DNA of 64,000 nt, taken from Bradyrhizobium sp. AUGA SZCCT0176 (GTDB lineage: Bacteria > Pseudomonadota > Alphaproteobacteria > Rhizobiales > Xanthobacteraceae). The notes under the pieces are model-generated. The model made no database searches. It saw nothing but the letters and a program-made list of their open reading frames with translations, and was not told the origin of the DNA. The stretch is from NCBI RefSeq assembly GCF_018130145.1, contig NZ_JAFCMB010000020.1, forward strand, positions 1-64,000, in the 5' to 3' direction. Shown piece by piece: positions 42,565 to 51,859 of the stretch; position 1 is the stretch's first letter; each line of letters begins with the position of its first letter. Both the position numbers and the translations under genes were made by a program.

Positions 42565-43977
42565 CTATGAACGACTGTAATCATCTTCAATGCGGATGAT
42601 GTCGTCCTCGCCGAAATAGCTGCCGGTCTGGACCTCGATCAGTTCGAGCTGGATCTTGCCGGGATTTTCCAGCCGGTGCACCGCGCCGATCGGGATGTAG
42701 ATCGATTCGTTTTCGTGCACGGTCTTGACCAGTTCGTTGACGGTGACGCGGGCGGCGCCCCGCACCACGATCCAGTGCTCGGAACGGTGATGGTGCTTCT
42801 GCAGCGAGAGCCGGCCGCCCGGCTTGACGATGATGCGCTTGACCTGGTGACGCTCGCCATTGTCGACCGACTGATAGGAGCCCCAGGGCCGGTGCACCTT
42901 GATGTGATCTTCGGTCACCTGCGGCGCCACATTCTTCAATGTCGCGACCAGCCGCTTCAGCCCGTTGGCGTCCTTTTGCCTGGATACCAGCACCGCGTCC
43001 TGCGTTGCGACCACCACGAGGTCATCGACGCCTTCGAGCGCGACCAGCGCGCGGTCGGTCGTCACGTTGCAATTGCGCGAATCCTCGAACACGGCGGCAC
43101 CGCGCGCGGCGTTGCCCTGCCCGTCCTTGTCGGACAATTCCCACACCGCATGCCAGGAGCCGACATCGGACCAGCCGCAGGCGACCGGCACCACGGCGGT
43201 ACGCGAGGTCTTCTCCATCACCGCGTAGTCGATCGAGATCGACTTGGCGGAAGCGAACGTATCGGTATCGAGCTTGATGAAGCCGAGGTCGCTGCCGGCG
43301 TTGGCGACCGAATCGGCGACGGCCTGAACGCTGGCGCTATCGACCTTGCGGTATTCGTCGAGCAGCACCGCGGCGCGGAACATGAAGTTGCCGCTGTTCC
43401 AGAGATAGCCCGATTTGACATAGCCCGCCGCCGTTTCCGCGTCAGGCTTCTCGACGAATTTTGCGACCGCGCGAACTTGCCCCGAGATGACATCGCCCGG
43501 GCTGATGTAGCCATATTCGGTGGCGGGACGCTCGGGCTGGACGCCGAAGGTCACGATGTGCCCGGCTTGCGCAGCGTTAAGCCCCTCGCGGCAGGCGGCG
43601 ACGAAGGCTGCGGTGTCGCGCACCACGTGATCGGCCGCCAGCGCCAGAACGATCGCATCCTTGTCACGCGTTTGCGCGAAGGCGGCGCCGGCCGCGATCG
43701 CAGGCCCGGAATCGCGCCGCATCGGCTCCAGCAGCACGTCGGCTTCAAGGCCGATCTCCGCCAATTGCTCGAGCACCATGAAGCGATAGGCATTGTTGGT
43801 GATGATGACAGGACGCTCGAACAACGCCGCGTCCGATACCCGGATCAGCGTATCCTGAAACGTCGAACGTGCCCCGAACAAGGGCAGGAACTGCTTCGGA
43901 TGCACCTCGCGCGAGGCCGGCCACAGCCGGGTCCCGGCGCCGCCGCACATGATCAATGGAATGATGCGCTTGTTCAT
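42565..43977 (-). CDS. manC: Mannose-1-phosphate guanylyltransferase/mannose-6-phosphate isomerase
   Basis: A 470-residue bifunctional enzyme (AlgA/XanB type), full length. The N-terminal nucleotidyltransferase has IPLIMCGGAGTRLWPASREVHPKQF and VEKPDAETAAGYV; the C-terminal cupin isomerase has HRPWGSYQSVDNGERHQVKRI and LSLQKHHHRSEHWIVV with metal-binding histidines, and ends GEDDIIRIEDDYSRS. It makes GDP-mannose from mannose-1-P and interconverts fructose-6-P and mannose-6-P. It heads a precursor group with the UDP-glucuronate epimerase and nucleotide-sugar dehydrogenase on the same strand. Its 3' end has a remnant copy at 28641-28691. Confidence 0.96.
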   Translation of the reverse strand: MNKRIIPLIMCGGAGTRLWPASREVHPKQFLPLFGARSTFQDTLIRVSDAALFERPVIITNNAYRFMVLEQLAEIGLEADVLLEPMRRDSGPAIAAGAAFAQTRDKDAIVLALAADHVVRDTAAFVAACREGLNAAQAGHIVTFGVQPERPATEYGYISPGDVISGQVRAVAKFVEKPDAETAAGYVKSGYLWNSGNFMFRAAVLLDEYRKVDSASVQAVADSVANAGSDLGFIKLDTDTFASAKSISIDYAVMEKTSRTAVVPVACGWSDVGSWHAVWELSDKDGQGNAARGAAVFEDSRNCNVTTDRALVALEGVDDLVVVATQDAVLVSRQKDANGLKRLVATLKNVAPQVTEDHIKVHRPWGSYQSVDNGERHQVKRIIVKPGGRLSLQKHHHRSEHWIVVRGAARVTVNELVKTVHENESIYIPIGAVHRLENPGKIQLELIEVQTGSYFGEDDIIRIEDDYSRS

Positions 43978-43990
43978 TTAAGCCCTGCCG

Positions 43991-45004
43991 CTAAATCTTG
44001 TGATATTCACGATACCATCTGGCAAATCGCATAATACCATCTTCAATCCTGGTCGCAGGACGGAAGCCGATATCGCGCGCCAGGTCTTCGACGTCGGCGT
44101 ATGTCGCCGGCACGTCACCCGGTTGCATGGGCAACATCTCCTTGGTGGCCGTCCGTCCAAACTCTTTCTCCAGAACCGAGATCACATGCATGAGATCTTC
44201 AGGATTGTTGTTGCCAATGTTGTAGATCTTCCACGGCGCCGCGCTGCTCGAAGGATCGGGCCGGTCGCCGGACCAGTCCGGGTTACCTTGAGGTGGCCGG
44301 TCCACCAAGCGAACGATCGCCTCACTAACATCCTCAACAAAGGTGAAATCACGGCGCATCTTGCCGTGATTGAACAGCTTGATCGGCGTCCCGCTCAGGA
44401 TCGCTTTTGCGAAAATGAACATCGCCATGTCCGGACGCCCCCACGGACCGTAGACCGTGAAAAATCGCAAGCCGGTGGCCGGAACGCGATAAAGATGGCT
44501 GTAGGTGTGGGCCATCAGCTCATTGGCCTTTTTCGACGCGGCATAGAGGCTGATGGGATGATCGACATTGTCGTTTACCGAAAACGGCAATTTGGTATTG
44601 GCGCCGTAGACCGATGACGACGAGGCGAACAGGAGATGCCCGCATCCATTATGCCGGCAACCTTCAAGCACATTGATAAAGCCTTCGATGTTCGCATCGA
44701 TATAGGCGTGCGGATTTTCGAGTGAATAGCGAACGCCCGCCTGTGCCGCGAGGTGGATAACGGTAGGAAAGCGGTGCTGCGCAAACAGCGATTTGATCGC
44801 CGCGCGATCAGCCAGGTCGAGCCTCTCAAAAGCGAAATTTGGATCGCGCTTGAGAATTTCGAGACGCGCTTCCTTCAGCCTCGGATCGTAGTAGCTGTTG
44901 ACGATATCGAGACCAACAACCTTGCGGCCAGCCGCCAGCAGGCGCTGCACCACGTGAAAGCCAATGAAGCCCGCGGCCCCGGTGACTAGTATCGTATCCG
45001 ACAT
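43991..45004 (-). CDS. lpsL: UDP-glucuronate 4-epimerase (NAD-dependent SDR)
   Basis: A 337-residue extended short-chain dehydrogenase that interconverts UDP-glucuronate and UDP-galacturonate. NAD-binding GAAGFIGFHVVQRLL is at about 8-22; the catalytic site has SSSSVYG and Tyr-Lys in YAASKKANELMAH; the substrate block FFTVYGPWGRPDMAMFIFAK is typical of the UDP-GlcA 4-epimerase subgroup, as is the end GIMRFARWYREYH. It is 19 bases from the dehydrogenase gene and 13 bases from manC, so the three form one precursor operon. The product would feed galacturonate residues. Confidence 0.93.
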   Translation of the reverse strand: MSDTILVTGAAGFIGFHVVQRLLAAGRKVVGLDIVNSYYDPRLKEARLEILKRDPNFAFERLDLADRAAIKSLFAQHRFPTVIHLAAQAGVRYSLENPHAYIDANIEGFINVLEGCRHNGCGHLLFASSSSVYGANTKLPFSVNDNVDHPISLYAASKKANELMAHTYSHLYRVPATGLRFFTVYGPWGRPDMAMFIFAKAILSGTPIKLFNHGKMRRDFTFVEDVSEAIVRLVDRPPQGNPDWSGDRPDPSSSAAPWKIYNIGNNNPEDLMHVISVLEKEFGRTATKEMLPMQPGDVPATYADVEDLARDIGFRPATRIEDGIMRFARWYREYHKI

Positions 45005-45023
45005 CTATCTCCCGACCTTATTC

Positions 45024-46310
45024 CTAGAGCCGCCACAATTCGATCCCGGCAGGCTGCGAGCCGCGGTCGAGCCTGGTCTTGACGTCGAGAACCAATCCCG
45101 CGCCGTCGTTCAACAGCTTCTGAATCAGCGGCCAACCTCCGCCGTCAGTATAGAGATCATGCGCCACCGCCAATATGACGGCATCAGCCGGCCGAAGAGC
45201 ATCGATATCTACCAGCGTTACACCGTATTCGTGGCGAGCGTCCGCGGCGTCCGCCATCGGGTCATGAACCTGAACGGTCAGACCGAACGATTCCAGTTCG
45301 CGGATAATATCGATCACACGAGAGTTGCGCGTGTCCGGAACGTTTTCCTTGAAGGTCAGACCGAGCACCGTGACGATTCCGGCCTTGCCCTTTCGGCGCA
45401 GCAGCCCGCGAATACATTCGCGCGCGATGCGCTGCCCCATTCCATCATTGATCCGGCGCCCGGCAAGAATGACTTCCGGATGGTAACCTGCCTTTTCGGC
45501 CCGATGGGTCAGATAATAGGGATCGACCCCGATGCAGTGGCCGCCAACCAGCCCCGGCTGAAACGGCATGAAATTCCATTTCGTCCGCGCGGCCGCCAAC
45601 ACGTCGCCGGTGTCGATTCCGAGGGATTGGAAGATCAGTGAAAGTTCATTCATGAAAGCGATGTTGAGGTCGCGCTGGGTATTCTCGATCACCTTCGCGG
45701 CTTCGGCCACTTTGATGGACGGGGCACGGTGGATACCGGCCGTCACAACCGACCCGTAGACGTCCGCAACGATATCCAGCGTTTTGTCGTCCTGCGCCGA
45801 GACGACCTTCATGATTGTTTCGAAGCGATGTTCCTTGTCGCCTGGATTGATGCGCTCCGGCGAATAGCCGACCGTAAAATCCACACCCGCCTTGAGGGAT
45901 GACGCCTGCTCCAGAACGGGAATGCAATCTTCTTCCACCGCACCGGGATAGACCGTCGATTCGTAGACGACGATATCATTCTTCTTGAGTACGCTTCCGA
46001 TCGAACGCGATGCGGAAATCATCGCACCAAGGTCCGGTTTGTGCGCATCGTCGATCGGTGTCGGTACGGTCACGATAAAGAAGTCAGAGTTCCTGATGTC
46101 CGCGAGTTCGTGGCTGAAGGCCAGCGAACCATGTCGGAGGTCATCGGCTTCGACCTCCCGGGTGCGATCATGGCCAGCCTGCAACTCGGAAACTCGGGTA
46201 CGGTCCACGTCGAAACCCACAACCGGAACACCCGCCCGCGCAAAAGAGACGGCAACAGGCAGTCCCACATATCCCAAGCCGATAACTGCTATGCTACGCC
46301 TATGTGTCAC
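45024..46310 (-). CDS. tviB: Nucleotide-sugar dehydrogenase (TviB/WbpO-like UDP-HexNAc 6-dehydrogenase)
   Basis: A 428-residue UDP-sugar 6-dehydrogenase making a UDP-uronate. Rossmann motif IAVIGLGYVGLPVAVSFARAG, substrate lysine in FYVPGAVE-like VYESTVYPGAVEED, the block VAEAAKVIENTQRDLNIAFMNE, catalytic Cys in LVGGHCIGVDPYYLTHRAE and GLTFKENVPDTRNS. GHCIGVDPYYLT is the subgroup mark of the UDP-GalNAc/UDP-GlcNAc dehydrogenases (TviB, WbpO, WbpA) rather than of UDP-glucose dehydrogenase. It therefore predicts an N-acetyl-hexosaminuronate. The start is a GTG. It is the first gene of the precursor operon; the gene at 46504 diverges from it. Confidence 0.92.
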   Translation of the reverse strand: MTHRRSIAVIGLGYVGLPVAVSFARAGVPVVGFDVDRTRVSELQAGHDRTREVEADDLRHGSLAFSHELADIRNSDFFIVTVPTPIDDAHKPDLGAMISASRSIGSVLKKNDIVVYESTVYPGAVEEDCIPVLEQASSLKAGVDFTVGYSPERINPGDKEHRFETIMKVVSAQDDKTLDIVADVYGSVVTAGIHRAPSIKVAEAAKVIENTQRDLNIAFMNELSLIFQSLGIDTGDVLAAARTKWNFMPFQPGLVGGHCIGVDPYYLTHRAEKAGYHPEVILAGRRINDGMGQRIARECIRGLLRRKGKAGIVTVLGLTFKENVPDTRNSRVIDIIRELESFGLTVQVHDPMADAADARHEYGVTLVDIDALRPADAVILAVAHDLYTDGGGWPLIQKLLNDGAGLVLDVKTRLDRGSQPAGIELWRL

Positions 46311-46503
46311 TTATGGTTTTCCAGCTGCGTCATACCCCACGACGGGGCCTGTTTACCCGCAGTGCTGCGCCTTCAGCAATAGCCGAAAAGGTCCGTATTG
46401 CCTATTCGGCCGTAAACCCATAACAGGGCTAGATAACCCTTCACTTTCTGGTAAATAGCGGTCGGCGCGCAGGGCGTCTTTCACTCCAACTCGACGGCTC
46501 GGA

Positions 46504-47475
46504 ATGCGCGGATTTCTGGTTCTTGCTGCTCGTATTCTGGTGTCCGGCGCTCTGCTCTATTTGGCGCTCCGCGGCGTGAATTTTGCCGCGATCCAGTCCC
46601 GCCTCAGCGAAAGCAGCCCTGCCTGGATTTTGGGCTGGATGGGACTTTCGGTGCTGGTGACCATCGTCCAGGTTTTCTGTGGCGCTTTGAGATGGCGGGA
46701 AATTTCCGGTCCCTGCGGGGCTCCGTTGCGTGCAACGCAAGCCTTCAAGTTCAACATGATCGGAACTTTCTTCAACCAAACGCTTCCGTCAACCATCGGC
46801 GGAGACGCCCTGCGTCTTTGGCTGGTCAACCGTACCGGCGCAGGTTGGCGAGCTGCCACCTATTCGGTGCTGGTCGACCGCGCAATCGGACTCATCGCGC
46901 TCGCGATCGTCGTGATTGTCAGCCTCCCCTGGAGTTATCAGCTGATCGGGGATTCGCGGGGACGCCTTGCTCTTGTGCTGATTGATCTAGCCGCCATCTC
47001 GGGCGGTCTGGGCTTCCTGCTCCTGGGGCGCCTGCCGTGGAAGTGGCTGCGGACGTGGTGGCCAACACACCACATCCACGCCTGCTCACTGATTGCAAAT
47101 CGAACCCTCTTCGACCGTCACAGCGGACCCAGAATTGCAGTCCTTTCGCTGTGCGTGCACATCCTGACCGTCGTGATCGCATGGTGTGTCGTGCGCGCGA
47201 TCTCTGCGCCCGCTGACTTCAGCCAGGTGTTCCTCCTCATACCACCGATCATGCTGGTCACGATGCTGCCGATTTCGATTGCCGGCTGGGGTGTGCGGGA
47301 GGCGACCATGATGGTCGCCTTCGGCTACGCCGGCCTGGTGCAGACAGATGGCACCATGGTGTCGCTGCTTTTCGGCGCATCCTCCTTCGTCGTAGGCGCG
47401 ATTGGCGGACTGGTCTGGATCTTCAGCGCGGAGAAAGCTGCAAAGACTCCCGACGCGCTTCCAGAGGCAGGCTGA
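46504..47475 (+). CDS. Lysylphosphatidylglycerol-synthase-TM-like (UPF0104/AglD2) membrane protein
   Basis: A 323-residue integral membrane protein with about eight transmembrane segments. It has the family blocks WREISGPCGAPLRATQAFKFNMIGTFFNQTLPSTIGGD, and GWGVREATMMVAFGYAGL near the end. The family includes the flippase-like membrane half of MprF and many proteins in polysaccharide loci, and is thought to move or bind lipid-linked molecules. It is a single plus-strand gene, divergent from the dehydrogenase operon, with a minus-strand methyltransferase gene convergent downstream. Exact substrate unknown. Confidence 0.88.
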   Translation: MRGFLVLAARILVSGALLYLALRGVNFAAIQSRLSESSPAWILGWMGLSVLVTIVQVFCGALRWREISGPCGAPLRATQAFKFNMIGTFFNQTLPSTIGGDALRLWLVNRTGAGWRAATYSVLVDRAIGLIALAIVVIVSLPWSYQLIGDSRGRLALVLIDLAAISGGLGFLLLGRLPWKWLRTWWPTHHIHACSLIANRTLFDRHSGPRIAVLSLCVHILTVVIAWCVVRAISAPADFSQVFLLIPPIMLVTMLPISIAGWGVREATMMVAFGYAGLVQTDGTMVSLLFGASSFVVGAIGGLVWIFSAEKAAKTPDALPEAG

Positions 47476-47506
47476 GGGCGCCGCAATTGGATCCGCTGGA
47501 CGATGG

Positions 47507-48250
47507 TCAGGCAGATTTTTTCTGCAGCACGATCATGGTTCGAAACCCGAGCATGCGACCGAGCGCAGACTCGATGCGCTTCTCGAACGCCAGCACCCGC
47601 CGCCCCAAAGACTCCGGCATCAGTGTCCAGCGCTTGAACCCGCCGGAAAGCGGATAGACCCAGAAAGAGAACCAGGACACCTCGACGAATTCGAGATTTG
47701 GAAAGAGCCTCTCGAATTGAAGACGGTCGCGCGTCGCCAGCAGCGTCGGGATCGCTTGATTGGAATCGTAGGGATCACGCTCGGGGTTCGGCAAACCTTC
47801 GACAAAAGGAGTTGCCCTCATTCGTACCGGCTCGGGATGAATCAACCGGTAGAAAACCGTACTTCCGGGGGTGATCGCCGGCTCGATCATCACGCAACGG
47901 CCGCCAGCGCGCAAAACACGCTCGGCCTCCCGGAAGAACAGAACCGGGAACTCGATATGATGCAGCACGTCGAGCATGACGATGTTGCTGATGGCGCCGG
48001 AACCAAATGGCAAATTCTGCGCATCCGCGACCACGTCGACCATCGGGGAATGCTGGATGTCCGAAGATATGGCCGCGGGAATGAAGTTCTTGAGTTGCCC
48101 GATCCCCCCGCCGATCTCGATGGTTTCTCCGGCCACGCAGGCCGCGGCAATCCGGCGGTAGTAGTCCTCGTAGACCAATCGCAGGATCGGCTTTTGGGAC
48201 CAAACGCTGCGATAGGAAGCGTGAGGGTCGCTCTGGATGGTACTGGACAT
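47507..48250 (-). CDS. Class I SAM-dependent methyltransferase
   Basis: A 247-residue soluble protein. Motif I TIEIGGGIGQLKNF at about residue 44, then VVADAQNLPFGSGAISNIVMLDVLHHIEFP and VLRAGGRCVMIEPAITPG, the UbiE-like arrangement. Between and after these it has extra segments (FYRLIHPEPVRMRATPFVEG) as in polysaccharide-locus methyltransferases. The ATG at 48250 is chosen; a TTG one codon earlier is possible. It is 22 bases downstream of the methyltransferase-GT2 fusion gene on the same strand and probably in one transcript with it. Confidence 0.9.
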   Translation of the reverse strand: MSSTIQSDPHASYRSVWSQKPILRLVYEDYYRRIAAACVAGETIEIGGGIGQLKNFIPAAISSDIQHSPMVDVVADAQNLPFGSGAISNIVMLDVLHHIEFPVLFFREAERVLRAGGRCVMIEPAITPGSTVFYRLIHPEPVRMRATPFVEGLPNPERDPYDSNQAIPTLLATRDRLQFERLFPNLEFVEVSWFSFWVYPLSGGFKRWTLMPESLGRRVLAFEKRIESALGRMLGFRTMIVLQKKSA

Positions 48251-48272
48251 CAATCAACCACCAAATGAATGA

Positions 48273-49712
48273 TCAGATCGCCTTGATCTTGAAGAAGGCA
48301 AACACGACCATCTTCAGGAGCAACACGCCGTGGCGGAAGCGCGATATCTGCGTTTCACCATACGATCTCGCGGCATACCGGATCGGCAGATCGACCGACT
48401 TCAGGTTTAGTTTCGAGGCACCAAAAATCAGATCGAAATCTCCGAACGGATCGAAATCTCCGAAATACGCTTTACCCTCGCGCAGGCGATAATAGTCGGT
48501 TCGCCGCATTACCTTGGTGCCGCAGAGCGTGTCGGTATAGCGCTGGTTGAGCAACCACGAAAACAGATACGAAAAACTCTTGTTGGCGATCAGGTTCAGG
48601 AACCGCATGGCGTCATCTTCCAGCGGATAGACGAGGCGCGATCCGTTGATGAATTCACCTTTGCCGGACTGAATCGCATCCCAGAATTTCGGGAGCTGCT
48701 CTGGCGGCACCGTAAGATCGGCGTCGAGGATGATCAAGACATCGCCGCGCGCAACATCGTAGGCCGTGAACACGGCGTCGGCCTTGCCTTTGCCCGGCTG
48801 GACCATGGTCTTGATGTCTTTGTCCGGATAAGCAGCCTTGACCCGCTGCATTTCCTCAAAGGTGCCGTCCTTGCTGTGACCTTCAATGAAGATGATCTCC
48901 AGATCCTCGCAAAACTGCGGGATGCGCTGGACGGCGGGCTCGATGTTGCCGCGCTCGTTGCGGGCCGGAATGACGACTGTGGCAGAGCGCAACGTATCGT
49001 CGGGTTTCAACAGCGAACGGCAGACCACGTAATGACGTAACGCGAACCAACGAAACACCGGAAGAATGCTGATGAAGCGGTTGATGAGACGTCCGATTCC
49101 AAACAGCGACATGGGGACGATCATGCGCTGTTCAGTTTTGACGGCGTCAAAGCTGCCTAGACCGGCCAACGCCTGAACGTCTGCCGGCGACAGGACGTTC
49201 TGTGGCGGGTGGGGCATGCGCCCCCCGGCGAATTCAGCCAGCTTCAGCAACGGCATCCACAGATGCGAAAAGTAACCGACGACCAGCCGCGTCTCGCGCG
49301 TGCACAATGGATGCAGCCGCTCGAAAAACGCCTGAACGTCGTCGAGTGATCCGATCGTATCCAGCACAACGATGAAATCGAACGGCCCGGGAAGAGACGC
49401 AATCACCTCCGGATCTTCGGCATCGCCAACCAGAAATGTCAGACCGGGATGAAGCTTGCGCGCCTGTTCAACCATCGCCGGGCTGAAATCCAGGCCGACA
49501 CCGAACGACGGTTCGAGGCCTGCAAGCGTATCGCCGGTGCCGCATCCGATTTCCAGAACGCGCGCACCTTTCGGGATCAAGAAGCGCAGATAGTTTTCGT
49601 CTTCACGATGAAAAAAATCGGCCTTCTCTCGCCAAGTGGCGCGAGCAGATGCATAGGCCTCTGAATGATTTAGAATAGCGGCTTTGCGCGATGGTCCTGC
49701 GACGACTGTCAT
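48273..49712 (-). CDS. Bifunctional SAM methyltransferase and family 2 glycosyltransferase fusion
   Basis: A 479-residue two-domain protein. Residues 1-~225 are a class I methyltransferase (VLEIGCGTGDTLAGLE, FIVVLDTIGSLDDVQAF, LVVGYFSHLWMPLLK), and residues ~240-479 are a GT2 domain (ATVVIPARNERGNIEPAV, the IIFIEGHSKDGTFEEM loop, DADLTVPP metal site at about 345, GTKVMRRTDYYRL and GDFDLIFG). The fold change is in frame and the linker is short, so this is a real fusion rather than a misread pair. It could methylate and transfer the same sugar, or cap a chain. It has two hydrophobic C-terminal segments. It is divergent from the asparagine synthase at 49928. Confidence 0.93.
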   Translation of the reverse strand: MTVVAGPSRKAAILNHSEAYASARATWREKADFFHREDENYLRFLIPKGARVLEIGCGTGDTLAGLEPSFGVGLDFSPAMVEQARKLHPGLTFLVGDAEDPEVIASLPGPFDFIVVLDTIGSLDDVQAFFERLHPLCTRETRLVVGYFSHLWMPLLKLAEFAGGRMPHPPQNVLSPADVQALAGLGSFDAVKTEQRMIVPMSLFGIGRLINRFISILPVFRWFALRHYVVCRSLLKPDDTLRSATVVIPARNERGNIEPAVQRIPQFCEDLEIIFIEGHSKDGTFEEMQRVKAAYPDKDIKTMVQPGKGKADAVFTAYDVARGDVLIILDADLTVPPEQLPKFWDAIQSGKGEFINGSRLVYPLEDDAMRFLNLIANKSFSYLFSWLLNQRYTDTLCGTKVMRRTDYYRLREGKAYFGDFDPFGDFDLIFGASKLNLKSVDLPIRYAARSYGETQISRFRHGVLLLKMVVFAFFKIKAI

Positions 49713-49927
49713 GGCTTCGTGAGCACTTTCGAATATCCCCTGGCGGCGCAGCTATCCGACACGCGTCCAGCGTGAATTTCGAGCTATAAATATCCGCTTT
49801 TGGCGCATCCTTATGCGCTGGTTGCGTTGGCTTGCCAAGAAGGTATTTTTGGGTAAGAAGTGGTGAAATTCGCCGCAAATCCCCGCAATAACGGCTTCGA
49901 ACAACGGAATATGGTGCTGGCTGGGAT

Positions 49928-51859
49928 ATGTGTGGCATAGCTGGCATCATCGACCCAAATCGGCGCATATCCCCGGACGATCTCACTGGTCTCGCAGATT
50001 CGATGGATCGCAGCCTCGAGCATCGCGGGCCGGACGGCCACGACGTCTGGCTTGACCATGATGCCGGGGTCGCGTTGGTCCACCGCCGCCTGGCCATCGT
50101 CGACTTGTCGCCCGCCGGGCGCCAGCCCATGCATTCGGCCGATGGGCGTTTCGTCATCAGCTACAATGGCGAAGTCTACAGCCACCTCGAGATTCGAAGG
50201 GAACTGGAGGCTGCCGGACAGGGCTTTCGCGGCCATTCCGACACCGAAGTGATTCTTGAATCGGTTGCCCGATACGGCATCACCGGGACAGTACGCCGGC
50301 TGATCGGGATGTTCGCGATCGCAATCTGGGACCGCAGGGACCGCACCCTGACGCTGGTCCGCGACAGGCTCGGGATCAAACCGGTCTACTGGGCGAAGAT
50401 CGACGGCGTCTTCATGTTCGCATCGGAACTGAAGGCGCTGCGCGAATACCGCGGGTGGACACCGCGGATAAGGCCGGAGGCCGTCGCTTCCTACATGCGG
50501 CACAATTACATTCCAACACCGCATACCATCTATCAGGGCGTCCACAAGCTCGAGCCCGGAACGATTCTCACGCTGCCGTGGAACGGCGAACCCAGCAGTG
50601 AGAAATTCTGGAATGCACGCGAAATTGCCATCGACGGCATTCGCAATCCGCTTCGTGAAGACGATACAGAGTTGACCGACCGTCTCGAGTCCCTGCTGCT
50701 CGATGCGGTGGGAAAACGCATGATGGCGGATGTGCCGCTCGGCGCGTTTCTCTCGGGCGGCATCGATTCATCTCTGGTTGTTGCCTTGATGAAGGCGACG
50801 AACTCAGGCCCGGTGAAGACGTTCTCGATCGGCTTCGAACAAAGGGAATTCAACGAAGCGCCCTATGCCGCGGCGATCGCAAAACACCTTGGAACCGAAC
50901 ACACCGAACTGATGGTCAGTTCGAGCGAAGCGCTGGATGTCGTGCCCAAGCTCGCAGAAATGTTCGACGAACCATTCGCCGATTCGTCGCAAATTCCAAC
51001 CTATCTGGTGTCGGCGATGACGCGAAAACACGTCACGGTCGCTCTATCCGGAGACGGCGGCGACGAACTGTTCGCAGGTTACAACCGATATCAGCTGACT
51101 TCGAACATATGGCGAAAGCTGACGCTTCTGCCCGGCTTCATGCGCAAGGGCGCAGCTTCGGGATTGGCTTCCGTCGGCGCCGACCAGTGGGACAACATCT
51201 TCGCCATAGTGCGAAGATATCGCCCGACGGCCCAACCCGGGCGTAGCCTGCACAAGCTTGCCAGCCTGCTTGAAGTCGACGACTCCACGCAAATTTATCG
51301 CCAGTTGGTGAGCCATTGGGATCCCGCCGCCCTGATGCCGGGTGTTTCAGAGACGGTCGGCGTCCTGCAGGACGACACGATTCAACACGACTTCCCCAAC
51401 CTGCTCGACCGGATGCAGCTGCTCGATCTGACGACCTATCTGCCCGACGACATCCTCACAAAGGTCGATCGCACGAGCATGGCCGTAGCCCTCGAAGCAC
51501 GCGTCCCCCTCTTGGATCATCGCGTGGTGGAGCTCGCCTGGAGGATGCCCCGCTCGGTCAAGATCAGGAACGGAAAAACCAAATGGCTGCTTCGGCAAGT
51601 ACTCAATCGGCACGTTCCCGCCGAACTCGTTGAGCGGCCCAAGATGGGATTCGGCGTGCCGCTGTCTGATTGGCTTCGCGGTCCGCTCCGGGACTGGGCG
51701 GAAAACCTGCTATCGGAAAAACGGCTTGGCGAAGCCGGCCTATTCGATACGGCTTTGGTGCGGCGGTATTGGGAACAGCACCTTTCCAGAAAGAACAACT
51801 GGGCGTATCTGCTGTGGGATGTATTGATGTTCGAAGCCTGGCGCGAGCGTTGGGGTTAA
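49928..51859 (+). CDS. asnB: Asparagine synthase-type glutamine amidotransferase, copy 2
   Basis: A 643-residue class B amidotransferase. MCGIAGIID fixes the start with Cys2 as nucleophile; SLEHRGPDGHD and SYNGEVYSHLEI complete the glutaminase domain. The synthetase domain has PP-loop FLSGGIDSSLVVALMKA and ALSGDGGDELFAGYNRY, and the C-terminal block RPKMGFGVPLSDWLRGP. This block and NYIPTPHTIYQGVHKLEPG are shared with copy 3 at 58364, so these two are close paralogues of the WbpS-like type. Amidation of a uronic acid is the likely role. Its last four bases overlap the 3' end of the convergent glycosyltransferase gene. Confidence 0.93.
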   Translation: MCGIAGIIDPNRRISPDDLTGLADSMDRSLEHRGPDGHDVWLDHDAGVALVHRRLAIVDLSPAGRQPMHSADGRFVISYNGEVYSHLEIRRELEAAGQGFRGHSDTEVILESVARYGITGTVRRLIGMFAIAIWDRRDRTLTLVRDRLGIKPVYWAKIDGVFMFASELKALREYRGWTPRIRPEAVASYMRHNYIPTPHTIYQGVHKLEPGTILTLPWNGEPSSEKFWNAREIAIDGIRNPLREDDTELTDRLESLLLDAVGKRMMADVPLGAFLSGGIDSSLVVALMKATNSGPVKTFSIGFEQREFNEAPYAAAIAKHLGTEHTELMVSSSEALDVVPKLAEMFDEPFADSSQIPTYLVSAMTRKHVTVALSGDGGDELFAGYNRYQLTSNIWRKLTLLPGFMRKGAASGLASVGADQWDNIFAIVRRYRPTAQPGRSLHKLASLLEVDDSTQIYRQLVSHWDPAALMPGVSETVGVLQDDTIQHDFPNLLDRMQLLDLTTYLPDDILTKVDRTSMAVALEARVPLLDHRVVELAWRMPRSVKIRNGKTKWLLRQVLNRHVPAELVERPKMGFGVPLSDWLRGPLRDWAENLLSEKRLGEAGLFDTALVRRYWEQHLSRKNNWAYLLWDVLMFEAWRERWG

